Shown: one piece after another, positions 13,129 through 25,431 of the stretch
Numbering within the stretch: the stretch's first letter is position 1
Layout of the letters: each line of letters starts with the position of its first letter
DNA from: Balanoglossus misakiensis
Taxonomy: Eukaryota; Hemichordata
Assembly (NCBI GenBank): GCA_040954595.2
Contig: CM082580.2
Location: 3,658,001 to 3,722,000 of the forward strand
Length of the DNA stretch: 64,000 nucleotides
Direction of reading: 5' to 3'
The notes under the pieces: model-generated
Seen by the model: only the letters and a program-made list of their open reading frames with translations
Told to the model about the DNA's origin: nothing
Database searches by the model: none
Made by a program: the position numbers and the translations under genes

Positions 13129-14119
13129 GGTTTGAGCCCACGGTGTGACCTCAAAGTTGTCTTGTTACTTGTTCTTAATAGTTCACTGGTAACCACCAGT
13201 AAGCCGAATCCCATTCTACCGAGCATGTTCGGGTCTGTACATAACGCCCCCGGGTTCGTTTGAAACACACCTTCGTACGGCCACCATTCGAATGGGTGGT
13301 GCAGGAACTGTGCTGTTATACTTTTAATCGCCAATGTGACACGATTGTACAGTTCTATAGCATGCCGAGCATACCACTGAACTTGAACGTAAAAACCGTG
13401 ACCTATTAGATGTGGTAATCGCCTTCTCAAACAATATGAAGTCGGTGTTTGTTTGCTCATCGAATGACAGATTCGTGCGTGGAGGTATTCTATCGCAGAC
13501 TCTGTGATATTTACATGAACTAATTAGTCAACTAGTATAAGTGTCACATCATATACGCCTGCCGTCGTCCAGTGTTAGTACTGCATGGACTATGTTACCC
13601 GAAGCAGAACCAACAGTGCTAGTGATCATACCAAGACTCACAAACTTTTTGACTGGATATGTGTTTACCGATCAATACATAATCTACAATTCATCGAAAA
13701 TGGTCCATGACGTCATCTCATTATAGACAGCAATCTACACATGATACTTCGCCAATCTAAAGTGCCGAACCGCTGTATCAAATATCAAACCACATAATTC
13801 CATAATATTATCAAGTTGGTGTACAAATACAAAACTAATATAATCGATACATACCTCAATCCATTCTGTATGATCAAATGCGACGTTCAGTCATTTCGGT
13901 GCACGAAGCGTACAGGTATGAAGTCAAGATGGCGACGCATCACAGGACTGCCGGTGTAACATATTGCAGATCAAAGTACAAAGCCTCACCTTATATCCAG
14001 TTATGTGTATGTTTTAATAGCTCACTTATTCCTTTTTTACCGCGAAGAAGATCCGCACATGCGCTGAACTGGAACTCGATGGAAATTATCACTGGCACGC
14101 AATCAGTGATGGTTGCTAA

Positions 14120-14924
14120 GGCTGCATTCACAAACACCTCTGGAGGGGGGGGGGGGGCGGGAGAATTCAATTTTTTTTACCGCTAATTTTCACATGCCCC
14201 CCTTCCGAACTGCCAATATTTTCAAATCCCCCCCTTCTGAACTGCCAAAATTTTGAAATCCCCCCCCCCCATTTTCTTTCACAGAGCAAAACACATCACC
14301 TATCTATCTTGTAAAAAGAAAAACAGCGCTCCCATGAAAAGAATTTGAAACTGATGTTTCCCCTCATCAGTGGGTATTAAAACTGAACATTGTTTTTATT
14401 TTTTAAGTACATATATTTGTATTCTGTGTTGGGAGACATTGTAAACCGAGAATTGAAGGGGGTGGGTTTGGGAGGGGGTGTCCCCCTCCCACGTAAGAAA
14501 ATTTTCTAAAATACAGAGCTCAAAGCTGCATTTTAATGAACCCGGCAAAAGCAAATTAACTCAACTACCGGTATGTTGGGGAGGACAAATTTAACCGTCG
14601 CCGCACAAAGTTATCATGGGGTGGGGCAAGTCCCCTGACCTGGGACACTAGATAAACCAGTCAATGATTGAAAGGTGTTGATGAATGGAGGGGGTGGGTG
14701 TGGGAGGGGGTGTCCCCCTCCCACATTAGAAAATTTTGTAAAATAAAGGGCGCGAAACTGCATTTTTGTGGACTCAAAATAAATATTTAGTCGTTAAAGT
14801 TTTCAAGTCCCCCCCTTTCAGTCCCTAAATTATTTCAAATCCCCCCCTTACATACCCTCATTTTTTTCAAATCCCCCCCCTCAATTCTCCTGCCCCCCCT
14901 CCAGAGGTGTTTGTGAATGCAGCC
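14120..14924. mobile_element. MITE-like element, TIR class GGCTGCATTCAC, TAA target duplication
   Basis: The element begins GGCTGCATTCACAAACACC and ends with the exact inverse, flanked by TAA on both sides (14117-14119 and 14925-14927). Subterminal parts are runs of G on one side and C on the other. Inside are two copies of a palindromic motif around GGGGGTGTCCCCC, near 14475 and 14710. A large internal part recurs, inverted, inside the element at 56007-57072. There is no coding capacity. TWA target duplications are typical of PIF/Harbinger elements. Confidence 0.85.
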
Positions 14925-14957
14925 TAAGTGCTTGATAACTGTATTTGTAGTATCTTA

Positions 14958-15663
14958 GGGACCGTTCAGTTTTTACGGCCGGGGGGGGGGCGGCAAGTTT
15001 GTGTCATCGGTTTTCAAAATCAGGCCGACCCCCCTTCACCCAGGAGCAAAAAATGATGACCCCCCCTCTTGACAGACCCAAAAATATGATGACCCCCCCC
15101 CCCCAACGCCGAAAACATTCGCCGTCCTGATCCTATGTACACTGAATGCAATAAAGGGAATGAGGCTCCTCACACCTCAATTATAAATTTCTTAAAGTAA
15201 TTGAAGTATATAATAGTATATCGTTGTAATAAAGAAATCTATGAAAAAATTAAAATGACATGAAAATTTTGTGAAATACGGTGCTCAAAGTTTCATTTTA
15301 ATGAACTCAAAAGCAAATTAACTCAATGTTAGGGAGGACAAATTTTAACTTTGCCACTCCACTCAAAGTAAGCATGGGGGTGGGGTGGCAAGAAGTCTGC
15401 CCTGGTACACTAGACAAACCAGCAAAAAATGAAATGTGGCGGAGAATGAAGGGGGTGGGTGTGGAAATTTAGAAAATTTGGTAAAATAAAGGGCTCGAAA
15501 CTGCAATTTTGTGGACTCAAAAGCAAAAGTTCGGTGGCAAAAGTATGTGACCCCCCCTAAACGTTTTAAAAAACCAGATGACCCCCCCCCCCTTTTGGAC
15601 TTCAAAATTTAAGTGACCCCCCCTGGATTTTGCCGCCCCCGGCCGTAAAAACTGAACGGTCCC
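14958..15663. mobile_element. G-rich MITE-like element, TIR class GGGACCGTTCAG, TTA target duplication
   Basis: Terminal inverted repeats GGGACCGTTCAGTTTTTACG and its inverse, flanked by TTA at 14955-14957 and 15664-15666. It is followed inward by long G or C runs. It is the first of five copies of this class in the window (others at 36433, 37689, 39575 and 44306). No transposase is present, so it is non-autonomous. Confidence 0.88.
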
Positions 15664-16620
15664 TTAACGGTCCGACTACATGTACAGACATTGTTCCGCA
15701 GTTCCTAAATATTTATCTCCCAAAGTCCATGATCAAAATGTTACTTATCCACATGCTACGTCCCGTTTTCTAAAATTTGGATTTCTTGCCTGATTATTTG
15801 AAGTATGCTCCTTGTACATTGTTTAATACAACGGCGTGTCGCCGAAAAAAAAATTGCGCTAGTATATCGATCTATAGACGTGCCCCAAGTCAGTATGGGT
15901 CTCTAAAAATTAAATTCCAGCAAACATTGTCCCGATTTATACCAAACCGTGGGTGGAGTGAACGCGTAAGTCGTTGGATCGCAGTGGCCAGCAGTATCCG
16001 AAACTCAGTATCGAAACTAGACTCGTTCCTTGGATAATTGGGGTCACCCAAGGCAAGCAAACACATAAAGTATAACGAGTGACAGAGACGGCGAATAAAA
16101 AACACCAAGCGACTAGTGGGCTAGTCTAACTCTGAGCGATTATCTTCTGTCTCAGTCTATTCAAGTTGACTTCTGCCTTTATAAAGCTTTCAAGTTGAAA
16201 TAACGATGTGCTAAATTATAATTATATTATATCATGCTGCCATCCGCAAAAATTCTGATTGGACGAGAGTTCAATCCAGCGATACTAAAATACACAATAT
16301 AGCACTGCTAAAACGGGCCCCTGAACTAGCATGCAGCAGGGAAAATGTGCGGTTAAACCACAGTCGCGCGGGATTAAACCAAATAAATAACATAAAAACA
16401 CTTGAATTTACGAACGTTTTATTTTGGAACGGCTCTGTATTGAATATTTTGCACTTTTGTCACTTTTTGTCGTCTGCTTCATGTTTAATGGCCAATCACG
16501 GGCCGCTCGTATCTACATTCATCATCGCCATGTTGGTTCACGATCGTAACTTATTTTTCTGACACAGTTGAGAAAATGACAGTGATATGCCACAAAATCA
16601 ATTGTTGATATAATATAATA

Positions 16621-16760
16621 GCAATAACCCCCGCCTCAGTCGGGTATACACTCGATTTGGGTACAATTCGCTCCATATAGCACTCGCCTAACGGCTCGTG
16701 CTATATGTCTCGAATTGTACCAAAATCTCGTGTATACCCGCCTGCGGCGGGGGTTATTGC
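16621..16760. repeat. 140-bp near-perfect palindrome
   Basis: It starts gcaataacccccgcc and ends ggcgggggttattgc. The arms continue through gggtatacac / gtgtataccc, gtacaattcg / cgaattgtac and ccatatagcac / gtgctatatg around a short centre near 16695. This can extrude as a cruciform or encode a long RNA hairpin. No target duplication is evident. Confidence 0.85.
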
Positions 16761-16779
16761 TTAAAGAGATATGTTACCT

Positions 16780-17167
16780 TTTAAGTCAATAAAAAGACGT
16801 ATTTTGGGAGCCTGTCAACCAGGAAAAAACAAAAATCCCAATTACATGACATTATTTGACCTCACAGGAATAGGGTGGTGCTAAGTACTTACATGTAGCC
16901 GAATTACACTATAATTCTTCTTCTTGAAAATGTCGTAGATAAACTAAAACGGTATTACCTATACAGAAAACTCCGCCATAGCTAAGCTTGTGATTCGGAA
17001 AAGTGAAAGTTACCAGTATTTTAAATTTACGTTCGTGGACCAGTCTTCCGATCAGAAACGTCGGTTTGGGGGTTATAACCTTTTACCCTTCTAACAGCAA
17101 GTAAAGTTTGGATTTTTGTTTTTCCTGGTTGACAAGCTCCGAAAATACGTCTTTTTATTGACTTAAA
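16780..17167. mobile_element. MITE-like element with inverted ends of about 58 bp
   Basis: The left end TTTAAGTCAATAAAAAGACG continues through a GACAAGC/GCCTGTC-type stretch and AACCAGGAAAAA into ATCC. It is mirrored at the right end by GGAT, then TTTTTCCTGGTTGAC, then CGTCTTTTTATTGACTTAAA. Internal sequence is non-coding. The target duplication could not be fixed. It lies next to the 140-bp palindrome at 16621-16760, with 19 bases between them. Confidence 0.75.
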
Positions 17168-17462
17168 CAGAAAGAGTTTTGTAATCGGTGTGTGTAGTCA
17201 CGAAGTTTAATGTTTGGAGCATCGATCGACCCTAGTTATTGAGCTGCGATCGTTGTTTTTGAGGGCGAAATCGTCGGTTGAAAAATTATTGCCGCCGTCC
17301 ATGGCTTCCGAAGTTTCTCACCTTTATTTCTTATTTACGGGACGGTTGAATCGGGGTACCTGGCAGTGTGTGTCCGATGCCTGTGGGTATACCACTCGAT
17401 CGCCCGTCTGTGTTTTATTTCTCTTTTCTCAGTGGCTGTTGTCACTTTTAATTTCTTTATTT

Positions 17463-17526
17463 AATGTAAAGCGCATTGAGATAATTTATTATGTAATGCG
17501 CTATATAACAAATAAAGATGATGATC
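17463..17526 (+). repeat. LINE-like 3' tail relic
   Basis: The sequence AATGTAAAGCGCATTGAG, followed by a mirrored AATGCGCTATATAA, an AATAAA and a short GATGAT tail, is the hairpin-plus-tandem-tail ending seen in many CR1/L2-like and related SINE 3' ends in animals. No reverse transcriptase remains. The 5' limit of the relic is unclear, and an open frame over it (17214-17534) is not a gene in my view. Confidence 0.55.
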
Positions 17527-18167
17527 ATGCGTGATATAGCACATTTCACGCCATATATGCACAGAGGGCGCAATCATGTACTCAAGCCGAGGTTGCGGTC
17601 GAAGGTCGCCCAATGGATTTCGTAGAACGTAAAGTCGCTGCGGGGGAGGGGGGGTTGTATGATTCACTGGAAATCCCCGCACCCTTGAGTGAGCGTATTT
17701 ATTCTTCGTTACACCAACCATTCGTATTACTCTTAGTGTCGTCATTGGACACAGATGTTCAAATCCCCGCATGAACATACAGTGTTAGCCACATCGACAT
17801 CAACATTAAATTCTTGCAGGTAAGCATGTTTCAAAGTAAATGTACGTTCTCGGGATGTAACATTTGGTTGGTGTATTGCTTTCATATTTATTTACGTGTT
17901 AATTGCCATTGATGCGTGAACCGTATTAGTATTGTGTTGTCGCAGAATCTGACTGCATTAAAAATACCAATACAGTGTATTGGTAAACACTAAATTCACA
18001 TAATTTGAAGCTACATATGATGAAATATGTTTGTTTTCTCTGGACTCTAAAGAGCCTTAGCGCTTCCCTTAAAACGGACAACACTGCTTTCGTTTTAAGA
18101 TATAGGAAACAATACTGGCAAATATATCGGTGAGTCTGTATGTCTATCAATGAGGAAAAATTTAATG

Positions 18168-20430
18168 TATTACACTACAGACTGGACGGACAGCCATGTT
18201 TATCAGTGGCCTGGAGAAATCATATTTGGCATCAATCTGATCTTTACATGGTTCGATTCCTGTCCGGGCCCGGGTAAAAGTGATAACCGGAATTTTCGCA
18301 CAGAGTGAAAACCAACAGAGACGGGAATCTTTCACTTTTGTTTTGTTTGTTTGTTTGTTTGTTGTTGTTTTGCGAAACCCATCCACGCGGGAATAAAACA
18401 GATCCGTTGAAATATAGTAATGAGAATGACATCGAAAATGATCAATTTCCCAATTGTACAGCTTCAATCATCGGTTAAGATGGGTCCCTGGGATCTTTTT
18501 GCCCGTTGCTATGGGCCTTTATAGGACATTACACCCCGATTTGGACTAAGCCGTTTTCAGAGTCTAACAAGGGGCTGGTAACTAGTTGAAAATCTGCACG
18601 ATTGTGAGCGCGCGCCCCCTGACGCCATTGATATGCAAATTAGTTAGGTCAAATTTCAAAAGCCTAAGGCTTTTTATTCCGTGACCTCAAAAACGAACTT
18701 GATATGTATTCATTAGTTGCTTGAACCAGGGAAGATCGTGACGGATTTTGTTTTCGAATATTATCGTTGTATCCTACGATTTCAGCATACCCGTACCACA
18801 CCTGAAAAAGTCATCGATTTTGGGTGTTTTTGGACGCACTCTTCCACTGGTATCGCTTCTTAGCACGACGAAAACCGAAAAAACGATCCGTCACACTATG
18901 CGGAAGTGCGTTCTCAACAAGCAGGTCAAATTTGGCTGGCCTACGTCGCCTATGAAAAAAGCCTTAGGGATTTTCGTGAACGGTACAAAATCTCTGTGTA
19001 CAAAACATTGGATTTTTAGCGTTCGATCCAGTTACTGTGGTTACAGGACGCGCACGCTCTCGCTGACCGCTGCTTTGCCGTATTAGCGTGGCGGCCTATG
19101 GCCGGGCGGTAGCTGCCGTAACCATACTCGGACAGTGGGTGTGCACACAATCGTGCGTATTTTTAACTAGTTACAAGCCCCTTGTCGGACGTTCATAACG
19201 GTTTCGATCAAAATTGAGTGTAGTGTCCTATAAAGGCCCATAGCAACGAGCAAAAAGATCCCAGGGACCCATCTTAACTTTGACGCAATTATCTGGCCGT
19301 ACTCCCTATCATGCTACGGTTGAGATACGGGCCAGCACGTCACCTAAAATAAGCTTCTGGCGACGTGTTGATTTTTATTTGATAAGTAATTATTTTTAAA
19401 CCTCATATCGATTGATGGAGAAATCTCTGGTAACAGAAATACACATATTTGCTGACTGGGGGCGGGCGTCTTCATGAATTACCAGCTTTCGTTTTTGCGT
19501 GAACATAGGCCTATGGGGGGGGGGGGAATAAATAATTACCTGGGATTTCCCATAAGCCGGGTGCGCAATATTCGCCGAATTTAAATCAGCTGATTGAATA
19601 TATAGGCTTGTTTGTCTCGGTTTACACATTTGGTCGGCACGTCGTCTGAACAGATCTGTCAAGACAATTAAAACATTCGAGCTGTTTCACGATTTCGCCA
19701 GTCAACGGCCGCCGGTGTTCAGCGTCTACTGCCACAGGTAAGCGCTACACACGACCTTGATACAACACGGGTCTTGTAACTTCTGTTGACTTCCGTAATT
19801 TTGACAGCAGCGCGCACAAATTTATTCCTAATCGGTGACGCAAATATAAGAAATCCATTTTGAGGGTGTAAGCAAAGAAATATGCAGACAAGTGAGCAAA
19901 GAAAATACAGTTGTTGTGGCGAGCATAAAATTAGTTGGACCTTTGAACGACGACATGGTGAACTCCTAATGTCGATGGGCGACATAAATCCAGTAAATAT
20001 TACACCCAGCACGTACCGTCCTAGGTGTGGAACACAGCTGGTATCACCCTGGTAGCATTGCTGAGAAGTAGCCAGGATGTAAATCGATATCATTAATTTG
20101 TTTGGAAGTTTGTACCTTTGCGTATGTCCCCCTAAGCCTATTGTTCTCATTTGCAAAAGCCAGAGTTGTCGTGGTTTTGCCGTGAAATGACGTTAGTAAG
20201 ATTTAGTTTAGGCTTTAAGAAATGAATGAGTGAAATGCAGAAATAATAATTGAGGTAAAGACGGTTGTGCAATACTTGCTGTTGCTAAAGCCAAAATGGC
20301 AAGTGATAATTGTCAAAATTCTGTTAGCGGAATTTGCATGTACCCATTGTACGTTTGTCAAGGGGCTTTCATTTGGCATTACCAGGAACTGGTAGTCACC
20401 ATTAAAATTAGGGCGATGTGTTGATTATAA
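18168..20430 (+). repeat. Direct segmental duplication, copy A
   Basis: Shared with copy B (22024-25776) in the same orientation. Matching landmarks: actggacggacagccatg (18178 / 22034), a TTTG microsatellite (18341 / 22935), agcttctggcgacgtg (19351 / 23166), gtgttcagcgtc, and tgtaagatttagtttagg near the right end. Copy A carries the TTAA-flanked element at 18479-19273, which copy B lacks. Copy A lacks the two insertions found in copy B. No coding gene is recognised inside. Confidence 0.88.
18479..19273. mobile_element. piggyBac-type MITE with TTAA target duplication
   Basis: The element is flanked by TTAA at 18475-18478 and 19274-19277; copy B of the duplication has a single TTAA at the same place. 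Its ends GATGGGTCCCTGGGATC are inverted repeats. Pairing extends imperfectly for well over 100 bp (CTTTATAGGACA, AACAAGGGGCT, GCACGATTGTG). There is no transposase frame, so it is non-autonomous. TTAA specificity is the hallmark of piggyBac; Kolobok also uses TTAA. Confidence 0.85.
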
Positions 20431-22104
20431 CACAAGTGCAGTTCGTGAAAACTCTTATCAATCAATATAAAATATGAGCACGTGATTTTATTAAATCACC
20501 CACTGGAAAAACCCGGTTTGACCATGCTAAAATATGATGAAGTGCCGATTTTGTTTTCGATAAGACATTACTTGCTGAACAATCTCTCTACTCCCCCTCT
20601 ACTCAGCTACCAAGTATATCAGTTTCTAATAATAATACAAACACATATAAGGGGCTCGGGGGAGGCTCGCCTATCGACCGACGGGTTTCTAGACTCATGA
20701 ACGCTGCCCTCTAGTGGCTACTAAATTGACCAATCAGAGTGCGGCATTCTGGAAATTAACAGCTCACTCATATGCGCGTCTTGTCGTCAGTAAAGGCTCG
20801 AATAACCCCGTTCCTGAACAGAATATGACCATAGAAATAAAACACGATCACAAATTTAGAAAGTTACATTATGTGTGAAACACCAGACATTTTTTTCCGT
20901 GTGATACTACATCTGTGTTTATTTTACGGAGAGTTGAAATTGATATACCCAATCTGAAAGTAGGACCTTAAAAAGTTAATTAGCTGTGTTTTGAGTTTTT
21001 CTTCATCATAACAGTTTGAAAATGTAAAAGCGCCTCTGAGTGCCTCTTTCTAAAACCCCTTACGACCGTATTGAATTCCGCGCCCGATAGTCAGTAGTAT
21101 TTCTGCGACTCCCATAGACAACGTGTTTGGCACACGGGCATTACAGTGTACGCTGCTCGAGTTGACAGATACAAACAGGCGCAAATTATTTTGCCTACGC
21201 AATTTTCCAAGAATCGTGATCAAGTATCTTACAAAATACCCAGCGTTAGATAAAGCTGTGCTATAGCAAACAAGGTCGCCCTGGAGTGGGCCGCTCAGAA
21301 GTAGCAGTACACGTACACTGAGTGTGTGGATGGGAGACATCGCCGTAAGACACACCACCGGCGGCCTGCCGGCCCACACTGAGCTGCAATGCTCTTGGCT
21401 CTTAGCCGTCCCTCTCGGTAACGAGTCGTTACGGCACTTAATGCGGGAGTCAATGTAACCCCCCCCCCCTCGGGGTATAGTGGGGGATTTGGAAATTGGC
21501 CTTGTGAAATCTGTGAAATGCCCCACCCCTGGGGCAAAACAATCTGGAAAATCCCCACCTAATACAAGTTAATCCCCACATTTTCCCCACCCCCATGGGT
21601 GGTGCATTCATAAATTCCGGATATTTATATCAAAACAACCTGCATAAATACTAGTCCATGTCCAACTTTAGAACATATTGTCATCTAAAGTAGGCCAAGT
21701 GAGAATCTCACCAAAAATGTCTATCACAATCAATACAAATAGATCCAGGAAACTAATATTTTTTGCATTTGTTTTTCAGCCACTTTTACTTTGAATTCAG
21801 AAAAATATTGAGGTGCCACTCTCACCTAATTCACCTTTTTGGGGGCTAGAATTTACAATATGTTTCAGTCTCGTTCTTTACATGTTGTCAGGCATGATTA
21901 GATGAAAGCAGAAGATGTTTCACACAAGACATGCCACCTCACAAGAGACACGATGTCCAATCCTCTGTTTTGTACTCTCGCACTCACATAACATGCACAG
22001 TGGCACATCCTACAGGAGTCAGGAGTATTAGACTACAGACTGGACGGACAGCCATGTTTATCAGTGGCCTGGAGAAATCATATTTGGCATCAATCTGATC
22101 TCTA

Positions 22105-22846
22105 AGGTGGCATTGCATGAAAAGTTGTGATTTTTGCCAAATTTTACTTTTTTACATAAATCGGTAGGCCTAATACTGACCCATATCCTGACTAATACGT
22201 CTTGGCGGAAATGGTGCATAATCACCCCAAAAATAGCACTTTTCTGAATGAGTCCACAGCTTAACAAATAGTTGTCAACAATGCAAATGGCCGTTTTTCT
22301 CAGTTTGCATTTTCGCTGCTCTTGACAACTTCAGAAGAATTTAGCTTCGCTCTGCGTTGGCCGAATTTGCTCAAATTTTAACAGGGGGTTGTGCATGACC
22401 CATCCAACAAAACGGTAATTTTGTTAGTCGATAAAGTGTCCCTGATGGCGGGAATAAACTCTGATTCAATACAACTCACCGTGAATTTGATCAAATTTTA
22501 CTAAAAATCTAACTTTCAAAAACGCTGTTACTCCTCAATGGAAGCAGATAACGCAAAACAAAATTACCGTTTTCTTGCACGTGTACTCTAGTTTCGAGTG
22601 ACATATTAAGATGCATGATGCATGGTCAACTTTTTTACCTAATTTAAATTTAATGACATAATATCAAAAAATGTTTTTTGTAACCCAAAATCACCACCAT
22701 TTCCGGGGATCAATAATATATGCAACTCAAACAAAAGTTCAAAAACTCAGCTTCCAGAATATATATGGTTTATGGGGATTTTAACGTTGTCTTTGATGAG
22801 AAATAGGCCTCTGAAAAAGTCTCGACGGTTTCATGCAATGCCACCT
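22105..22846. mobile_element. Tc1/mariner-type MITE, TA target duplication
   Basis: The terminal inverted repeats AGGTGGCATTGCATGAAA and their inverse are flanked by TA at 22103-22104 and 22847-22848. Copy A of the duplication shows the uninterrupted target with one TA at about 18244-18245. The element has no transposase frame. TA target choice points to the Tc1/mariner group, although other TA-duplicating families exist. Confidence 0.83.
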
Positions 22847-23951
22847 TAAATGGTTCGATTCCTTTCCGGGTAAAAGTGATACCAGGAATTTTCGCACAGA
22901 GTGAAAACCAACAGAGACGGGAATCTTTCACTTTTGTTTTGTTTGTTTGTTTGTTTGTTTGTTTGTTTGTTGTTTTTGTTTTGCGAAACCCATCCGGCAC
23001 GCGGGAATAAAACAGATCCGTTGAAATATAGTAATGAGAATGACATCGAAAATGATCAATTTCCCAATTGTACAGCTTCAATCATCGGTTAACTTTGATG
23101 CAATTATCTGGCCGTATTCCCTATCATGCTACGGTTGAGATACGGGCCAGCACGTCACCTAAAATAAGCTTCTGGCGACGTGTTGGTTTTTATTTGATAA
23201 GTAATTATTTTTAAACCTCATATCGATTGATGGAGAAATCTCTGGTAACAGAAATACACATATTTGCTGACTGGGGGCGGGCGTCTTCATGAATTACCAG
23301 CTTTCGTTTTTGCGTGAACATAGGCCTATGGGGGGGGGGAATAAATAATTACCTGGGATTTCCCAGAAGCCGGGTGTGCTATATTCGCCGAATTTTTATC
23401 AGGGGCTTGTTTGTCTTGGTTACACATTCGGTCAGCACTTTATCAGAACAGAACTGTCAAGACAGTTACAGCATTCGAGCTACTGCACGATTTCGCTAGT
23501 CAACTGCTGTATTTCCGCGCCGGTGTTCAGCGTCCACTGCCACAGGTAAGCGCCGCATATGACCTTGATACAAAACGGGACTCGTAATTTCTGTAGACTT
23601 CCGTAATTTTGACAGCAGCGCGCACAAATTTATTCCCTGTCGGTGACGCGAAAATAAGACATCCATTTTGAGGGTGTTAGCAAAAAAATATGCAGACAAA
23701 TGAGCAAAGAAAATACAGTTGTCGTGGCGAGCATAAAATTATTTTTGACCTTTGAATGACGTCATGGTGAACTCCTAATGTCGATGACCGACATTACTCC
23801 AGTAAATAATACAATACACCCAGCACGTATCGTCCTAGGTGTGGAACACAGCTGGTATAACCCTGGTAGCATTGCTGAGAAGCTAGCCAGGATGTAAATC
23901 GACATCATTGATTTGTTTGGAAGTTTGTACCTTTGCGTAGGTCCCCCCTGA

Positions 23952-25431
23952 GGGAGCATTCGTTTTTTTTTCGTGTGTTTTTAATGGGGGTGGGCTTCAC
24001 TTTTAAAAAGCAGTATTAAGGGGGTCTAAAAGTGTATAAAATAGAATACGAACATGTCTTAATTCTGTGTGATCAGGTAACTACAAGTACACTTTTGATC
24101 ACAAAAACAACATTTTAAGGCTGTGTCATGGCAATTTTATAACATATATCACTTTAAAAACTCTTTCAAAACTGGAAAATAGCTATATTCCGAAACATGG
24201 ATATATAGAGTGTTAGTAAATTTCAGACTCCTGTTTGTTGAATTACATGTACAGTGTTGTTCAGTGGGTATGATTCAGTGTGGTTATTCATATGAACAGG
24301 TCGCGGTGTGTAATTAAAATACTGCTAAAATATGTTTCAAAGTTACAGCTACTGTGGATTTAAGGTAGAGTGTAATGTTTAAAACTGAATGTAATCCTGA
24401 AAGGAATCATGTCAGCAACAACAATGGTCAGTCTAAATATCGAGGCTGAGCTGACAAGCAGAATACTGAGTATTTAACAATATGCTATGCGAAGCAGGAG
24501 AAGAAACTATAGCTGACTCACTGAACCAGCCTGCAATAAACTTTCAACGCATTTGACCAGTTATTCTAAAGTAAACTATGTCTGTTGTACCACATAGGTT
24601 TGACGAGTCAGCGTCGACGTCAGGTTTAGAAAGCCCAAGTGCATCTTTTGAACCAGTTTGGTGTGATTAATCACTTTGAGTATCGAGTTCACTCAGGTCA
24701 ATTGTTTGTTTTATACCACTGGGCACGTTTATCAATGTATTTGAAGTTGTACAAGCAATTTGGCTTCTGATGCATATAAAGAACTTACATGGCAAATTAA
24801 TACCATGGTGGCTGGGGCTGGTATACCGATAACAAAAGGTGGAATTCCACCATTATAATCTTGTTGTAAAGAGTCTCTACATCATGGCGCTTCAGTGTTT
24901 TCACATTTCTCTGTCTAGCCTTTCTTTTATTTTTATTTTTTTTCGATCTGGCAGAGGTTTTCATTCTCAAAAATGAACGGCCGAAATGTCTCTTGATTTT
25001 TGTAGTAGATAAGAGAGTTACTTGTTGAGTTCCTTGCCATGTTCGAGTTCAACACGACACCTATTTGGGTACTCATTATTCACGTGATAGTTGACTGAAT
25101 AGTGGTTGCCGCGTTGCAACTCCACCCTACTGTCATGGCTTCACACAGTAAAATGCACTGTTCCACCTCCTTAAGTTTCACAATGACGGACTTCAATCTC
25201 TCTGCATTCTGAGTTATAACCACTGTAGAATGTGGGATAAATTTGCCTCCTCCAAGCAGTGACGAATATACACCCATAACTGACTAAGTTTGATAAGTTT
25301 AATCCGTTGGATACTTTTTAGCGGGGGTCACATTTTAGAAAAGTAATTTCGAGGGAGGGGAGCCTTTTACATTTGGTCCATGACTCAAATTCCAGCTACC
25401 CCCACCCTCACTGTAAAAAACGAATGCTCGC
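23952..25431. mobile_element. MITE-like element, TIR class GGGAGCATTCG, in duplication copy B
   Basis: The ends GGGAGCATTCGTTTTTT and AAAAAACGAATGCTCGC are inverted. Flanks are TGA (mutated, 23949-23951) and TAA (25432-25434). Copy A has a single TAA at the empty site. Its right end matches the element at 56007-57072 (gataagtttaatcc, tcacattttagaaaag), so both belong to one family. At 1480 bp it is longer than that relative, yet holds no supported coding frame. Confidence 0.82.

Noticed and set aside
13113-13460. 115-residue minus-strand open frame
   Set aside because: No domain, no splice or promoter context, and its left end overlaps the hairpin at 13015-13128.
14120-15663. CRISPR-like array of spaced G/C-run repeats
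   Set aside because: The repeats are the subterminal parts of transposon copies with inverted ends. Spacing is irregular and the genome is eukaryotic.
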